A stretch of 64,000 nt of DNA from Bin75 sp965212135 (GCA_965212135.1 OZ243044.1:1860001-1924000), one strand, 5' to 3'. Counted from the stretch's first letter, positions 1 through 8,625 are shown. The notes: generated from the letters alone by a model not told the origin. Program-made: numbers and translations.

Positions 1-395
1 TGGACAAGGCGATTCGCGACGCCGGGGTGCCGCTGGAGGCCATTGGCTATATTAATGCGCATGCGACTTCGACGTTTGCGGATACCATTGAAACCCAAGC
101 TATCAAAACCGTTTTTGGGGCCCATGCCTCTCAGCTTCCCGTAAGCTCCACGAAATCCATGACCGGCCATCTGTTGGGGGCCGCCGGGGGCATTGAGGCC
201 GTGTTTACCGCCTTGGCGCTGTATCATGGCGTGTTGCCGCCGACGATCAATTTGGAGCATCCCGACCCCGACTGCGACCTTGATTATATTCCCGGACAGG
301 CCCGTCCGTCCCCTATCAAGGCCGCGATTTCGAATGCGTTTGGCTTTGGTGGCGTCAATGCCTGCTTGGTCTTCAAGTCCGCAACGGAGTTGTGA
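1..395 (+). CDS. fabF: 3-oxoacyl-[ACP] synthase II, C-terminal part (cut by window start)
   Basis: This is the last ~130 codons of a KAS-II condensing enzyme, which extends fatty acyl-ACP with malonyl-ACP in the cytoplasm. The open frame runs from base 3 without a start, so the gene begins outside the window. The fragment keeps the catalytic histidine in NAHATST, the lysine and second histidine in SSTKSMTGH, the glycine-rich HLLGAAGG turn and the closing SNAFGFGGVNA motif. HATST in place of the commoner HGTST is a normal family variant. It stops at TGA 393-395. An apparently empty 136-bp gap precedes rnc; the fabF-rnc order is common in many bacteria, usually with acpP just upstream of fabF. 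Confidence 0.95.
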   Translation, partial: DKAIRDAGVPLEAIGYINAHATSTFADTIETQAIKTVFGAHASQLPVSSTKSMTGHLLGAAGGIEAVFTALALYHGVLPPTINLEHPDPDCDLDYIPGQARPSPIKAAISNAFGFGGVNACLVFKSATEL

Positions 396-531
396 ACGTG
401 ACCCGTATTCCTGAACGGGACGTGCCGCATGCACGAGGACGTTCGGGATGCTCACGGAAGCGGCCTGCGAGCGTTGGAACCGGGCGTTCCGTTTCTGATT
501 CAGCGGAGAACCGGCTGGCGGAAAACAGGGC

Positions 532-1257
532 ATGAACAGGGTGGAAGAAGGGCATCGGCTGCTGGCGTACCGGTTCCACAAGCCGGCTCTGCTGGAAGAG
601 GCCTTAACGCATCGTTCCCATCTCCAGGAGAAGTCATCCCCAGACGACAAAACGAATGAGCGCCTTGAGTTTTTGGGCGATGCCGTGTTGGGGCTCATTG
701 TGAGTGAGTATGTGGCGGAAACCTTTACGGAGTTGGCGGAAGGGGACTTGTCGCAGATACGCGCCCGATTGGTTGGACGCGCCTCGTTGACGGACGCCGC
801 CCGGGCGTTGGGCCTTGGCCGGTTGCTCCGATTGGGTCGGAGCGAAGAGTGCACGGAAGGCCGGGAAAAAAGCTCTCTGCTGGCCAACGCGCTAGAGGCC
901 GTCATTGCGGCGGTCTATTTGGACGGGGGATTGGCGGCGGCCCGAACGTTTGTGTTAAGAAAGGCATTGGAGCCCCAACTGCTGGGCTTGCGGGAGGAGA
1001 ATCCCGCCGTCTTCCGGCAAGACTATAAAAGCCAGTTGCAGGAATGGTCTCAACAACGCTTTCGCGTGCTACCGGTCTATACCGTGATCGAGGAATCAGG
1101 CCCCGACCATCACAAGACGTTTGCCGTGACCGTTGAAATTGACCGCACCGTCTATGGAAGCGGGCAGGGGGGCAGTAAGAAGATCGCCGAACAGCAGGCG
1201 GCGAAACAGGCGTTGGACCGGCTCGCTCCCGCTGACGCCGGCGACGTGGTATCATAA
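532..1257 (+). CDS. rnc: ribonuclease III
   Basis: Double-strand-specific endoribonuclease for rRNA processing and mRNA turnover, 241 aa, a normal length. Residues 1-155 form the RNase III domain with the signature NERLEFLGD (42-50), whose E46 and D50 are metal ligands, and the second acidic site in ANALEAVIAAVYLDGG with E122. The residue matching E. coli D114 is N119; I believe this Asn occurs in other RNase III proteins, so it is not necessarily a defect. A dsRNA-binding domain follows at about 163-231, with its typical GSGQGGSKKIAEQQAA end. The ATG at 532 lacks a strong ribosome-binding site. The gene lies between fabF and a cyclophilin. Confidence 0.95.
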   Translation: MNRVEEGHRLLAYRFHKPALLEEALTHRSHLQEKSSPDDKTNERLEFLGDAVLGLIVSEYVAETFTELAEGDLSQIRARLVGRASLTDAARALGLGRLLRLGRSEECTEGREKSSLLANALEAVIAAVYLDGGLAAARTFVLRKALEPQLLGLREENPAVFRQDYKSQLQEWSQQRFRVLPVYTVIEESGPDHHKTFAVTVEIDRTVYGSGQGGSKKIAEQQAAKQALDRLAPADAGDVVS

Positions 1258-1279
1258 AGCACAACTTGGAGGACAGCTC

Positions 1280-1882
1280 ATGATCGGATTGCATGCGGTA
1301 CGACATATTCTTTTGGCGTTGGGGTTTGCCCTGTGCCTGGTGGCCGGCGGTCCGGCGGGCGTCTGGGCCGGGAATCCCCAGGCGCTTCCTGTGGCGGACG
1401 AGAAGGCGTCGCGTGTGGTCATCAAAACCGCATTTGGCGACATGGAGGTGGTCCTGTTCCCGAAACTGGCGCCCAAACACGTGAAAAGCTTTCTGGATTT
1501 GACCAAAAAAGGGTTTTATAACGGAACCATTTTCCATCGCGTGATCCCCGGATTTATGATCCAGGGAGGCGATCCCAACACCAAAGACCCGAGCAAGCAA
1601 AAAGAGTATGGCATGGGAGGTCCCGGGTACACCTTGCCGGCCGAGTTTAATAAAATTCCTCATGAACGGGGCATCCTGTCCGCGGCTCGGACGGCTGATC
1701 CCAACAGCGCGGGCTCTCAGTTTTTTATCATGGTGGCCAAAGCCCCGCATTTGGACGGTCAGTACACGGTTTTTGGAGAAGTGGTCAGCGGCATGGACGT
1801 GGCGGACACCGTCGTGAAGCAGCCGCGAGACCACAGGAACGCTCCCCTTGAACGCATCGAGATCACCATTGAAGCGCCATGA
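1280..1882 (+). CDS. secreted cyclophilin-type peptidyl-prolyl isomerase
   Basis: Prolyl cis-trans isomerase of the cyclophilin family, 200 aa. The start at ATG 1280 is chosen because TTGGAGGA lies at 1267-1274 and because it gives a clean signal peptide: hydrophobic residues 10-27 ending near VWAG. An upstream in-frame start inside rnc would destroy this. The mature domain shows FHRVIPGFMIQGGDP (catalytic Arg, substrate pocket), AGSQFFIM and LDGQYTVFGEVVSGMDVAD, all standard. Export predicts a periplasmic folding catalyst. It begins 22 bp after rnc and converges on the next gene, with 44 bp between the ends and no obvious terminator. Confidence 0.93.
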   Translation: MIGLHAVRHILLALGFALCLVAGGPAGVWAGNPQALPVADEKASRVVIKTAFGDMEVVLFPKLAPKHVKSFLDLTKKGFYNGTIFHRVIPGFMIQGGDPNTKDPSKQKEYGMGGPGYTLPAEFNKIPHERGILSAARTADPNSAGSQFFIMVAKAPHLDGQYTVFGEVVSGMDVADTVVKQPRDHRNAPLERIEITIEAP

Positions 1883-1926
1883 AGTCAAAGAGGGAACGTG
1901 GCGTGGCGTGAACCGGTCAGGCCCGG

Positions 1927-2595
1927 TTACCGTATGTGGAAGGGGGCCGGCCGCTCTTCGGGTTTGGCGGCGCCCGGGAGGATAATGCGTCCGCCCGTCT
2001 CTCCGAGCTTCGTCAGTTGTTCGGCCACCTCCGGGTGCTGACTCCGGAGGAAGCCGATCAGCCCGTTGAGAAACCGATTGGAACGAAGACCGGTTCCGGA
2101 AAATTCGGCAATAAACGTCAAGCCGCGGTCCAGGACATCGCTCACGAGTTGCGTGTCGGTTTTTTCCCCCTCCCGAAAGGCTTGATATTCCTTCTTGAGG
2201 GCTTCGGTAAACGGCGGGGCCATGCCTTCCGGGACGTGGATGGGGCTGAATGAGCGCCGCAGCGCCTGGATGGCCGCAATGACCTCTCCGTCCTGCGCGT
2301 CCTTTCGCGACTGGAAATGTTTAAACGTGACGGCTTCAAGAAAGTAAAACACCTCCGCGGCTTTGTCCCCCCATTGTTCGAGCAGGTCTTTGTAGAAGGC
2401 TCGCCGTTGCTGTTCAAACTGGTCCCCGGCGCGTTTTTGCTGATAGGCCACGTTGCTGTCCAGATAGACGCAATCGGTATGGCAGGGAATACTGACTACG
2501 CGGTGCGTGCCGCAGCATTGACTGCACAGCGAACCGTGTAACGCCGGGCACGGGCGCTTGCCCTTGCGCTCCCGGCAATAGACGCAGAGGCTCAC
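1927..2595 (-). CDS. cysteine-rich N-terminal hypothetical protein
   Basis: A 222-aa protein of unknown function. The first 42 residues are rich in possible zinc ligands: C4-x2-C7, C16, H20, C24-x2-C27-C28, H31, C38, H39 and C42, looking like a compact treble-clef or double zinc site. The rest (45-222) is helical and charged without a motif I recognise and without a signal peptide, so it is probably cytoplasmic. Its ATG overlaps the stop of the upstream beta-propeller gene as ATGA (2592-2595), which indicates translational coupling. A zinc-binding regulatory or SEC-C-like role is possible but not shown. Confidence 0.7.
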   Translation of the reverse strand: MSLCVYCRERKGKRPCPALHGSLCSQCCGTHRVVSIPCHTDCVYLDSNVAYQQKRAGDQFEQQRRAFYKDLLEQWGDKAAEVFYFLEAVTFKHFQSRKDAQDGEVIAAIQALRRSFSPIHVPEGMAPPFTEALKKEYQAFREGEKTDTQLVSDVLDRGLTFIAEFSGTGLRSNRFLNGLIGFLRSQHPEVAEQLTKLGETGGRIILPGAAKPEERPAPFHIR

Positions 2596-3626
2596 GGCCG
2601 CTCCTCTTTCTTTAGTCCGCCGAACCCGTAATCGGAAAGCGTCCGCTTGCGTTTCTTCCGCTGCCCGGGCGTGGTCGGGCGTTCCAAGCCGTTCATCTCG
2701 GCGCCATTGGCGTACAGATAGGGAACCAGAATCCTGTGATTCCGGCGATCAATTTTGACGGCGGCGGGTGAAATCAGGAACTCGGCGATGACCTGCATGG
2801 ACCGGTCCGGCTGCACCCGCCAGATCTTGCCCGCCGTCAGATCCGACAGATACATGCTGCCAAATTGATCAAAGTCAATGCCGCTTAAATTCCGAAACTT
2901 GCCGGTAAACAACGAATTGGAAATAATCTCGGTAATCGTGCGGTCCGCCGCGATTTCCATCACGGTGCCTTTGTCCAGACTGACCACCAGCAACCGGCCC
3001 GACCTCGGATGCACGGCCAGTCCCCGCGGCGACGCCAGATCGTCGTGCCGGAGATAGATGGACACGGCATGATGATCGTGCGGATTGATCTGGTAGATGG
3101 CGTTCCCCGTCGTGTCCAGGACAAAGAGCTGCCCGCCGCCGTCGGCAATCAGATCCGTGAACGCCTCGACCGGGAACGGACTGAACGACACGGTGACCGT
3201 GGGCTTGCCGGATTCGGTATGAAATCCGCGGACGGCGTTGATATCGGCCGCATAGAGGGTGTCGCCGACGACGGCCATGCCATGCGGAGCATGCAGGATT
3301 GTGTTGCCTGTACCGCCTTGAATAAAGCGCAAGTCCAGAAGATCGCCGTTGTGGTCGAGTTTGGAGATGAACCCGTTGTTGTCGGCATGGCCCGGTTCTC
3401 CGTTGGCATTGGCGATAAAATAGCCCCGGCCCGCGGGATCGGCGATAAAGGATTGGGGGCTTTGGAGTTGGCCGATGGGATGGGCCGGAGCCGAAAGCGG
3501 CCACCAGCCGAGGCACAGAATCGTCACGGCGACGCACAGCGTCGTCCCGAACGAGCAGAACGGACATTGAGGCAACCGGGGGAAACATGGGCTATGCGCC
3601 GGAACGGGTGGGGACGGATGTCGCAC
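2592..3626 (-). CDS. exported NHL/SMP-30-like beta-propeller protein
   Basis: 344 aa. A hydrophobic segment at about residues 29-46 (TTLCVAVTILCLGWWPLSA, followed by PAHP) looks like a signal peptide or anchor. The body contains repeated blades of the NHL/SMP-30 type, for example HAPHGMAVVGDTLYAAD, ASPRGLAVHPRSGRLLVV and NLSGIDFDQFGSMYLSD, suggesting a six-bladed propeller that binds a ligand or polymer outside the cytoplasm. The basic tail (QRKKRKRT) is unusual. The start is uncertain: a promoter -10 box lies only 7 bp upstream of ATG 3626, so either the mRNA is leaderless or a downstream TTG (codon 18) is used. It is coupled to the Cys-rich gene downstream. Confidence 0.7.
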   Translation of the reverse strand: MRHPSPPVPAHSPCFPRLPQCPFCSFGTTLCVAVTILCLGWWPLSAPAHPIGQLQSPQSFIADPAGRGYFIANANGEPGHADNNGFISKLDHNGDLLDLRFIQGGTGNTILHAPHGMAVVGDTLYAADINAVRGFHTESGKPTVTVSFSPFPVEAFTDLIADGGGQLFVLDTTGNAIYQINPHDHHAVSIYLRHDDLASPRGLAVHPRSGRLLVVSLDKGTVMEIAADRTITEIISNSLFTGKFRNLSGIDFDQFGSMYLSDLTAGKIWRVQPDRSMQVIAEFLISPAAVKIDRRNHRILVPYLYANGAEMNGLERPTTPGQRKKRKRTLSDYGFGGLKKEERP

Positions 3627-3632
3627 AGAACC

Positions 3633-3662
3633 ATGCTAGGGAACGCTGTTCAACGGTGTCAA
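3633..3662 (-). promoter_or_regulatory. sigma-70 type promoter for the beta-propeller gene
   Basis: On the minus strand TTGACA (3657-3662) is followed after 18 bp by TAGCAT (3633-3638). The -35 is perfect and the -10 matches 4 of 6. It lies within a divergent intergenic region opposite the folD promoter. Confidence 0.5.
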
Positions 3663-3689
3663 GGGAGCGGGCGCGTGCCTTTTCGTGAA

Positions 3690-3719
3690 TTGACGGCGAT
3701 TTTTCGCCCCTGTTATCGT
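3690..3719 (+). promoter_or_regulatory. putative folD promoter
   Basis: TTGACG (3690-3695), an 18-bp spacer and TATCGT (3714-3719). A transcript starting near 3726 gives a ~43-nt leader to the GTG at 3769, and would leave too little leader for the in-frame GTG at 3736. Confidence 0.45.
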
Positions 3720-3768
3720 AGAGTGGTTCGCCAACGTGGACGTAGTCAGACACAACAAGGAGGGCGCC

Positions 3769-4623
3769 GTGCCGGCTCAACTCATTGATGGCAAATGTTT
3801 GGCAAAGGACATGCGAGACGACATTGGGCGGGACGCGGAGGCGTTTGCGGCCCGAACCGGAGTGCGTCCCGGGTTGGCCGTGGTGCTGGTCGGCGACGAC
3901 CCGGCCTCGGCCGTGTACGTTCGCAACAAAAAGAAAGCCTGCGACGCCGCCGGCCTGCGCGTGGCCGACCATCACCTGCCGGCGACGACGAGCCAAGCCG
4001 TGTTGTTGGACCTCATTCATCGCATGAATACGGATTCCGCGGTGCATGGGATTCTGGTTCAGCTTCCCTTGCCCGGCCATATCAACTGTCAAGTCGTGTT
4101 GAATGCGGTGTCTCCCGCGAAAGACGTTGACGGCTTTCATCCGTACAATATGGGTCGGCTGGTGGAGGGGGACGCGGTGTTCGCGCCGTGTACGCCCAAG
4201 GGGGTGCTCCGCATGATTGAAGCGACCGGCGAAGCCATCGCGGGGAAGCGGGCGGTGGTGATTGGCCGCAGCAATATTGTGGGAAAACCGGTGGCCATGT
4301 TACTGATGCACCAACACGCCACCGTGACCATTGCGCATTCCCGGACGAGGGAGTTGCCCGCCGTATGCCGGGAAGCCGATATTGTGGTGGCCGCGATTGG
4401 CCGGCCGCGGTTCATCAAGGACGAGATGGTGAAAGACGGCGCCATCGTGATTGACGTGGGGATCAATCGGCTTGAGGACGGCAGCCTGGTCGGCGACGTG
4501 GATTTTGCGCGCGTGCGTGAACGCGCGGGATGGATTTCCCCGGTGCCGGGGGGCGTCGGGCCGATGACCATTGCGATGCTGTTGGCGAATACCCTGGAAG
4601 CGGCGCGGCGCGCGGCGGCGTGA
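3769..4623 (+). CDS. folD: bifunctional methylenetetrahydrofolate dehydrogenase / methenyltetrahydrofolate cyclohydrolase
   Basis: Interconverts 5,10-methylene-THF and 10-formyl-THF in the cytoplasm, supplying one-carbon units to purine and formyl-Met synthesis. 284 aa from GTG 3769, selected because AAGGAGG (3757-3763) lies 5 bp upstream and the family usually starts PAQLIDGK; the earlier GTG 3736 would add 11 unconserved residues. Visible motifs are VGDDPASAVYVRNKKKACD with the catalytic Lys, the PLPGHI turn, VIGRSNIVGKPVAMLL (NADP site) and PVPGGVGPMTIAML at the C-terminus. It is followed after 19 bp by metF and then panB, so this is a folate/one-carbon group: PanB consumes methylene-THF. 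Confidence 0.96.
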   Translation: MPAQLIDGKCLAKDMRDDIGRDAEAFAARTGVRPGLAVVLVGDDPASAVYVRNKKKACDAAGLRVADHHLPATTSQAVLLDLIHRMNTDSAVHGILVQLPLPGHINCQVVLNAVSPAKDVDGFHPYNMGRLVEGDAVFAPCTPKGVLRMIEATGEAIAGKRAVVIGRSNIVGKPVAMLLMHQHATVTIAHSRTRELPAVCREADIVVAAIGRPRFIKDEMVKDGAIVIDVGINRLEDGSLVGDVDFARVRERAGWISPVPGGVGPMTIAMLLANTLEAARRAAA

Positions 4624-4642
4624 CCGGCGCATCCCTCGGCCC

Positions 4643-5536
4643 ATGGACGCTCACCGCTCCACGCTTCAACGCGCGTTGACCGACGGTCGGTTTGCCGTGA
4701 CCGTTGAGTTGAACCCGCCGAAGGGGGTCAACGTGTCCGGGCTGCTTGAAACCGCAAAGTCATTAAGCGGGCTTGTGCACGGAATCAACGTCACCGACAA
4801 CACCGCCGCGGTGATGCGGGCGAGTTCGACGGCGCTTGCCCGCCTTCTGTATGAACAGGGGCATGACCCGGTTCTCCAGTTGACCTGCCGAGATCGCAAC
4901 CGCATCGGCCTGCAATCGGACCTGTTGGGGGCGCATATTCTTGGCATTCGCAACGTGTTATGTCTGACCGGCGACAGCCCGGGCGTCGGCGATCATCAAG
5001 AGGCGAAGCCGGTGTTTGATCTGGATACCGTGCGACTCATGCGGGCCGTGCAAACGCTCAATCAGGGGCGCGATTTATCCGGGAACAGGCTGGATGGGGC
5101 CACGACGTTCTGTATCGGCGGAGCGGTGGCTCCGGGCGCCGATCCCCCCGAACTGTTGCGGAAGAAATTTGAGGCCAAAGTCCGCGCCGGCGCGCAATTT
5201 TTTCAGACGCAAGCCGTGTTTTCAGCCGGGAGTTTTCAGTCATTTATGCGGGAAGTCACGCCCTGTTCCCGTCAGATTCTGGCCGGCGTCCTGGTGCTCC
5301 GGTCGGTCAGGATGGCGGAATACATCAAGACGAAGGTGCCGGGTATTCACGTGCCGGAGGAGATCATTCACGAACTGCGCACGGCCGGGGAAGCCCGCGC
5401 GCCCGAAGTCGGGATTGAGATTGCGGTGCGCACCATTCGCGCCGTTCGTCCGTTGTGTCAGGGCGTGCACATCATGCCCGGACGGTTGGCCGGCCGGTTG
5501 CCCGAGATTATCCGAAAGGCGGACCTGCTCGCGTGA
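4643..5536 (+). CDS. metF: methylenetetrahydrofolate reductase family protein
   Basis: 297 aa (beta/alpha)8 flavoprotein that reduces 5,10-methylene-THF to 5-methyl-THF. The ATG at 4643 is used; frames extending further upstream run into folD. Recognisable segments are FAVTVELNPPKG with the catalytic Glu, HGINVTDNTAA, PVLQLTCRDRNR, GIRNVLCLTGDSPG and QFFQTQAVF. The IPEE-like segment is HVPEEIIHEL. The sequence style resembles the short MTHFR forms also seen with corrinoid methyltransferases, so the electron donor may not be NADH alone. Its TGA overlaps the GTG of panB (GTGA). Confidence 0.9.
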   Translation: MDAHRSTLQRALTDGRFAVTVELNPPKGVNVSGLLETAKSLSGLVHGINVTDNTAAVMRASSTALARLLYEQGHDPVLQLTCRDRNRIGLQSDLLGAHILGIRNVLCLTGDSPGVGDHQEAKPVFDLDTVRLMRAVQTLNQGRDLSGNRLDGATTFCIGGAVAPGADPPELLRKKFEAKVRAGAQFFQTQAVFSAGSFQSFMREVTPCSRQILAGVLVLRSVRMAEYIKTKVPGIHVPEEIIHELRTAGEARAPEVGIEIAVRTIRAVRPLCQGVHIMPGRLAGRLPEIIRKADLLA

Positions 5537-6318
5537 CGGTTCCAGAATTTCAACGCCACAAGCATGGGAAAAAACTGGTGGTCGTGACGGCCTACGATGC
5601 GTTGTTCACCCGTATCGTGGAACAGGCCGGTATCCACGCCATTCTGGTCGGCGATTCGCTGGGCGTCGTGGTGCAGGGGAAACAGGACACGTTGTCGGTC
5701 ACCATGCAGGACATGGTGTACCACACGCGGCTTGTGGCCCGTGGCCGGCAACGGGCATTGGTCATTGCCGACATGCCGTTTATGAGCTACCAGGTCAGCG
5801 GAGAGCGGGCCATTCGCAATGCGGGCCGCTTAATCCGGGCGGGCGCCGCGGCCGTGAAACTGGAAGGCGGGGGCGAGATGGTGAATCGGGTTCGTGCCGT
5901 GACCGCCGCGGGCATTCCGGTCATGGGCCATCTCGGCATGACGCCGCAATTCGTGCATCAGTTTGGGGGCTACACCGTGCAAGGCAAAGAGCAAGCCCAG
6001 GCCGAAACGATACGCGCCGATGCCAAAGCGTTGGAACAGGCCGGAGCGTTTTCGCTGGTTCTGGAGGCGGTGCCCGCCGCCGTGGCGGAATCCGTGACGC
6101 AGGCGGTTTCGATTCCGACCATCGGCATTGGGGCGGGCCCCCACTGCGACGGACAGGTGCTGGTCCTGTACGACCTGCTGGGTCTGTTTGATGAGTTTGT
6201 CCCAAAATTTGTGAAACCCTATGCCCACCTCAAAACCGACGCCCTTCAAGCCCTGCGCCGTTTCAAAGAAGAAGTGGAATCCCGGAAGTTTCCCACTGAT
6301 ACGGAAAGTTATTTGTAA
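5533..6318 (+). CDS. panB: 3-methyl-2-oxobutanoate hydroxymethyltransferase
   Basis: First step of pantothenate synthesis: transfers the methylene-THF carbon to alpha-ketoisovalerate, giving ketopantoate. 261 aa from GTG 5533, which overlaps the metF stop as GTGA and gives the canonical start TVPEFQRHKHGKKLVVVTAYDA. Conserved blocks are VGDSLGVVVQG, VIADMPFMSY, AVKLEGG, GHLGMTPQ, VLEAVPA and the IGIGAGPHCDGQVLV metal/substrate loop. It is the last native gene before the AT-rich island; 139 bp follow before the methyltransferase. No panC is visible in the window. Confidence 0.96.
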   Translation: MTVPEFQRHKHGKKLVVVTAYDALFTRIVEQAGIHAILVGDSLGVVVQGKQDTLSVTMQDMVYHTRLVARGRQRALVIADMPFMSYQVSGERAIRNAGRLIRAGAAAVKLEGGGEMVNRVRAVTAAGIPVMGHLGMTPQFVHQFGGYTVQGKEQAQAETIRADAKALEQAGAFSLVLEAVPAAVAESVTQAVSIPTIGIGAGPHCDGQVLVLYDLLGLFDEFVPKFVKPYAHLKTDALQALRRFKEEVESRKFPTDTESYL

Positions 6319-6395
6319 GCTGATGTGCCGTGAGTTTGTTGCTAATGCAGAGTGACATACTTGGATGAACAGGCGCGCAATTTCCCAGTTTCGTA

Positions 6396-6424
6396 TTGAC
6401 GGAGCAATGAGAAGTTCTTACTCT
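6396..6424 (+). promoter_or_regulatory. possible promoter for the restriction-modification genes
   Basis: TTGACG (6396-6401), 17-bp spacer, TACTCT (6419-6424), 33 bp before the methyltransferase ATG. The -10 is weak (3 of 6). Confidence 0.25.
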
Positions 6425-6457
6425 CAACAACGAGAGCAAGCCTAATTTGAGAAGCGC

Positions 6458-7648
6458 ATGGTTGCAAGCAAAAAAGCCCGCATAACATCCCATAGGCGTA
6501 CATGTATATTTAAACTTGGCGAGCTGTTTTGTGGTCCTGGTGGACTTGCTTGGGGTGCCAAGGAAACGTCAATTATTGCAAATAACTGCAAATACGGCAT
6601 TTCTCATGCATGGGCTACTGATTATGATCAAGACTCATGTGCGACATACGCAAAAAACATATGCAATGGCAACCCCAAGTCTGTTGTATGCGCTGATATT
6701 CAGACGTTCAAACTTTCCAAATTAGCTGCTATTTCAAGCATTGATGCCTTGGCGTTTGGGTTCCCTTGCAACGACTTCAGTGTTGTTGGGGAACAAAAAG
6801 GCATCAATGGCAATTTCGGACCTTTATATTCTTATGCCGTTAAGGCCTTGAAAAAGTTTAGGCCTCAATGGTTTTTGGCTGAAAATGTTGGCGGGTTGCG
6901 AAATGCAAATGAAGGGAAAACATTTCGCACCATTCTCAAGGAGCTATACGATGCAGGCTATTCGTTGTATCCTCATTTGTATTCTTTTGCTAAATACGGC
7001 ATTCCGCAAATTCGGCAAAGGATCATCATTGTAGGGATAAGAAAGGATGTAAATGTTACATTTCAAATTCCGTCGCCGGAAACATACAAACTATATGACA
7101 TTTCGTGTCGCCATGCTCTAGAAAGTCTTCCCATTTCATGCGATGCCGAAAATCATGAGCAAACTGTTCAAGCGCAACAGGTGATTCAACGTCTTAAATG
7201 GATAAAGCCTGGAGAAAATGCGTTTACTGCCAACCTTCCTGATTCTTTGAAATTGAATGTTAGAGGTGCAAAAATAAGTCAAATCTACAAGCGTCTTGAT
7301 CCCGAAAAACCAGCATACACTGTTACGGGAAGTGGGGGTGGCGGCACGCACATGTATCATTGGACGGAGCCGAGAGCCCTGACTAATAGGGAGCGTGCAA
7401 GATTGCAGACTTTTCCAGATAGCTTTCGCTTTTGTGGATCCAAGGAAAGCGTCCGCAAACAAATAGGAATGGCGGTGCCTTGCATGGGAGCCAAAGTGAT
7501 TTTTGAGGCACTCCTGTCTTCTTTCGCAGGAGTTAATTACCCAAGTGTTTATCCTTCCGATAAGCCATGGTTGTATCCCGAACATTTGCCAACGTACAAC
7601 GGACAAGCGGGCATGCACCAAGAGACTCTTTTCGAACGAAGACGATGA
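6458..7648 (+). CDS. DNA (cytosine-5-)-methyltransferase
   Basis: 396-aa C5-cytosine methyltransferase that protects host DNA in a restriction-modification pair. Motif I is LGELFCGPGGLAWGA (20-34, SAM binding), motif IV is GFPCNDFS with nucleophile C104, motif VI is ENV with E142, motif VIII is QIRQRIIIVGIR, and motifs IX-X are TNRERARLQTFPDSF and GMAVPCMGAKVI. PCN instead of the usual PCQ at the active site is unusual but leaves the cysteine. Base composition is clearly poorer in GC than panB and purA, with Lys/Asn/Ile codons favoured, which indicates transfer. Its TGA overlaps the ATG of the endonuclease gene (ATGA), so the two are coupled. Confidence 0.93.
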   Translation: MVASKKARITSHRRTCIFKLGELFCGPGGLAWGAKETSIIANNCKYGISHAWATDYDQDSCATYAKNICNGNPKSVVCADIQTFKLSKLAAISSIDALAFGFPCNDFSVVGEQKGINGNFGPLYSYAVKALKKFRPQWFLAENVGGLRNANEGKTFRTILKELYDAGYSLYPHLYSFAKYGIPQIRQRIIIVGIRKDVNVTFQIPSPETYKLYDISCRHALESLPISCDAENHEQTVQAQQVIQRLKWIKPGENAFTANLPDSLKLNVRGAKISQIYKRLDPEKPAYTVTGSGGGGTHMYHWTEPRALTNRERARLQTFPDSFRFCGSKESVRKQIGMAVPCMGAKVIFEALLSSFAGVNYPSVYPSDKPWLYPEHLPTYNGQAGMHQETLFERRR

Positions 7649-8625
7649 ATCAAGATATATTACATGAAAGCCTTTACGATCGGGTGCTGTTAGCACCGCC
7701 CCGAAACGATCCGCGCTTGGACAAATTCTTTGTTGTTTCTGGCTATGCAACGTCTGCCATGGCCTTTCATCATTTAAACGATATTCCGTCTGTTGATATA
7801 AACCTCATTTGTGGAATGGCGGGGTTCGACGGAATTAGCCTTAGTAATCACAAAGGATTTTGCAAGCTGTCCACAGAAGACTTTGCTGGCAGGTTTCGTT
7901 GTTCTTATATTTACAAAGGGATTCCGGTCCATAGCAAGCTCTATATTTGGGGTGAAGGTGAAATTCCAAGAGTGGCATTTCTCGGATCAGCTAATTACAC
8001 GCAATCATCAATGTACCTAGGGCAACGAAGAGAGAGTATAGTTTCTTGTGCAGTCACCAAGGCTTTCGCTTATTATCAATCGATCATCAAGGATTCAATA
8101 GTCTGTACGGACAACGATGTGCCAAAGGTGATACGTTTGTATGCAGATGAGAAGCGGAAAACGGCTATTCGATATGCCAATCAAAAGGCCATAGTTGATT
8201 ATGCTGGATTGGAGTACGTAAAAGTGCCTCTCCTTGGTCGGAATGGTGTTGTGGCTGAAAGGTCAGGGTTGAATTGGGGCCAGAGGCCTGAAGCACATCG
8301 CGATCCCAATCAGGCATATATCAGGCTTCCTGCAAGCATTTATAGCACTGATTTCTTCCCGAGACGGACAGTTCATTTCACTATTCTTACCGACGATGAA
8401 AAAACGTTTGTGTGTGCAAGAGCACAAGATAATGCGAAAGCCATACATACACCACATGACAACAGCCTTTTGGGGAAATATTTCCGAAGCAGATTAGGGG
8501 TGGCGAGCGGTGTTCAGGTAACTTTAAGCAACTTGCTTGCCTATGGGCGGACAGACATAGATTTCTATAAAATTGATCCAGAAACTTATTACATGGATTT
8601 TTCGATAAGAAAAAAAATGACATGA
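7645..8625 (+). CDS. NgoFVII-like PLD-superfamily restriction endonuclease
   Basis: 326 aa, ATG 7645 chosen because it overlaps the methyltransferase stop; an in-frame start at 7567 would run deep into that gene. Residues 20-125 carry a phospholipase-D type nuclease half-site: VHSKLYIW (H96, K98) and FLGSANYTQSS (S115, N117), the HxK...GSxN pattern of NgoFVII/BfiI-type endonucleases that act as metal-independent dimers. The C-terminal ~180 residues would hold the DNA-recognition domain. Pairing with a C5 methyltransferase and Vsr supports a type II role. Recognition sequence cannot be read from here; NgoFVII itself is reported to cut GCSGC. Confidence 0.82.
   Translation: MNQDILHESLYDRVLLAPPRNDPRLDKFFVVSGYATSAMAFHHLNDIPSVDINLICGMAGFDGISLSNHKGFCKLSTEDFAGRFRCSYIYKGIPVHSKLYIWGEGEIPRVAFLGSANYTQSSMYLGQRRESIVSCAVTKAFAYYQSIIKDSIVCTDNDVPKVIRLYADEKRKTAIRYANQKAIVDYAGLEYVKVPLLGRNGVVAERSGLNWGQRPEAHRDPNQAYIRLPASIYSTDFFPRRTVHFTILTDDEKTFVCARAQDNAKAIHTPHDNSLLGKYFRSRLGVASGVQVTLSNLLAYGRTDIDFYKIDPETYYMDFSIRKKMT

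Noticed and set aside
902..1888. 328-codon minus-strand frame opposite rnc and the cyclophilin gene
   Set aside because: Both plus-strand genes are unmistakable, and the antisense translation shows no domain.
5016..6191. 391-codon plus-strand frame overlapping metF and panB
   Set aside because: Arg/Gly-rich shadow in another frame; metF and panB are both clearly coding with conserved motifs.
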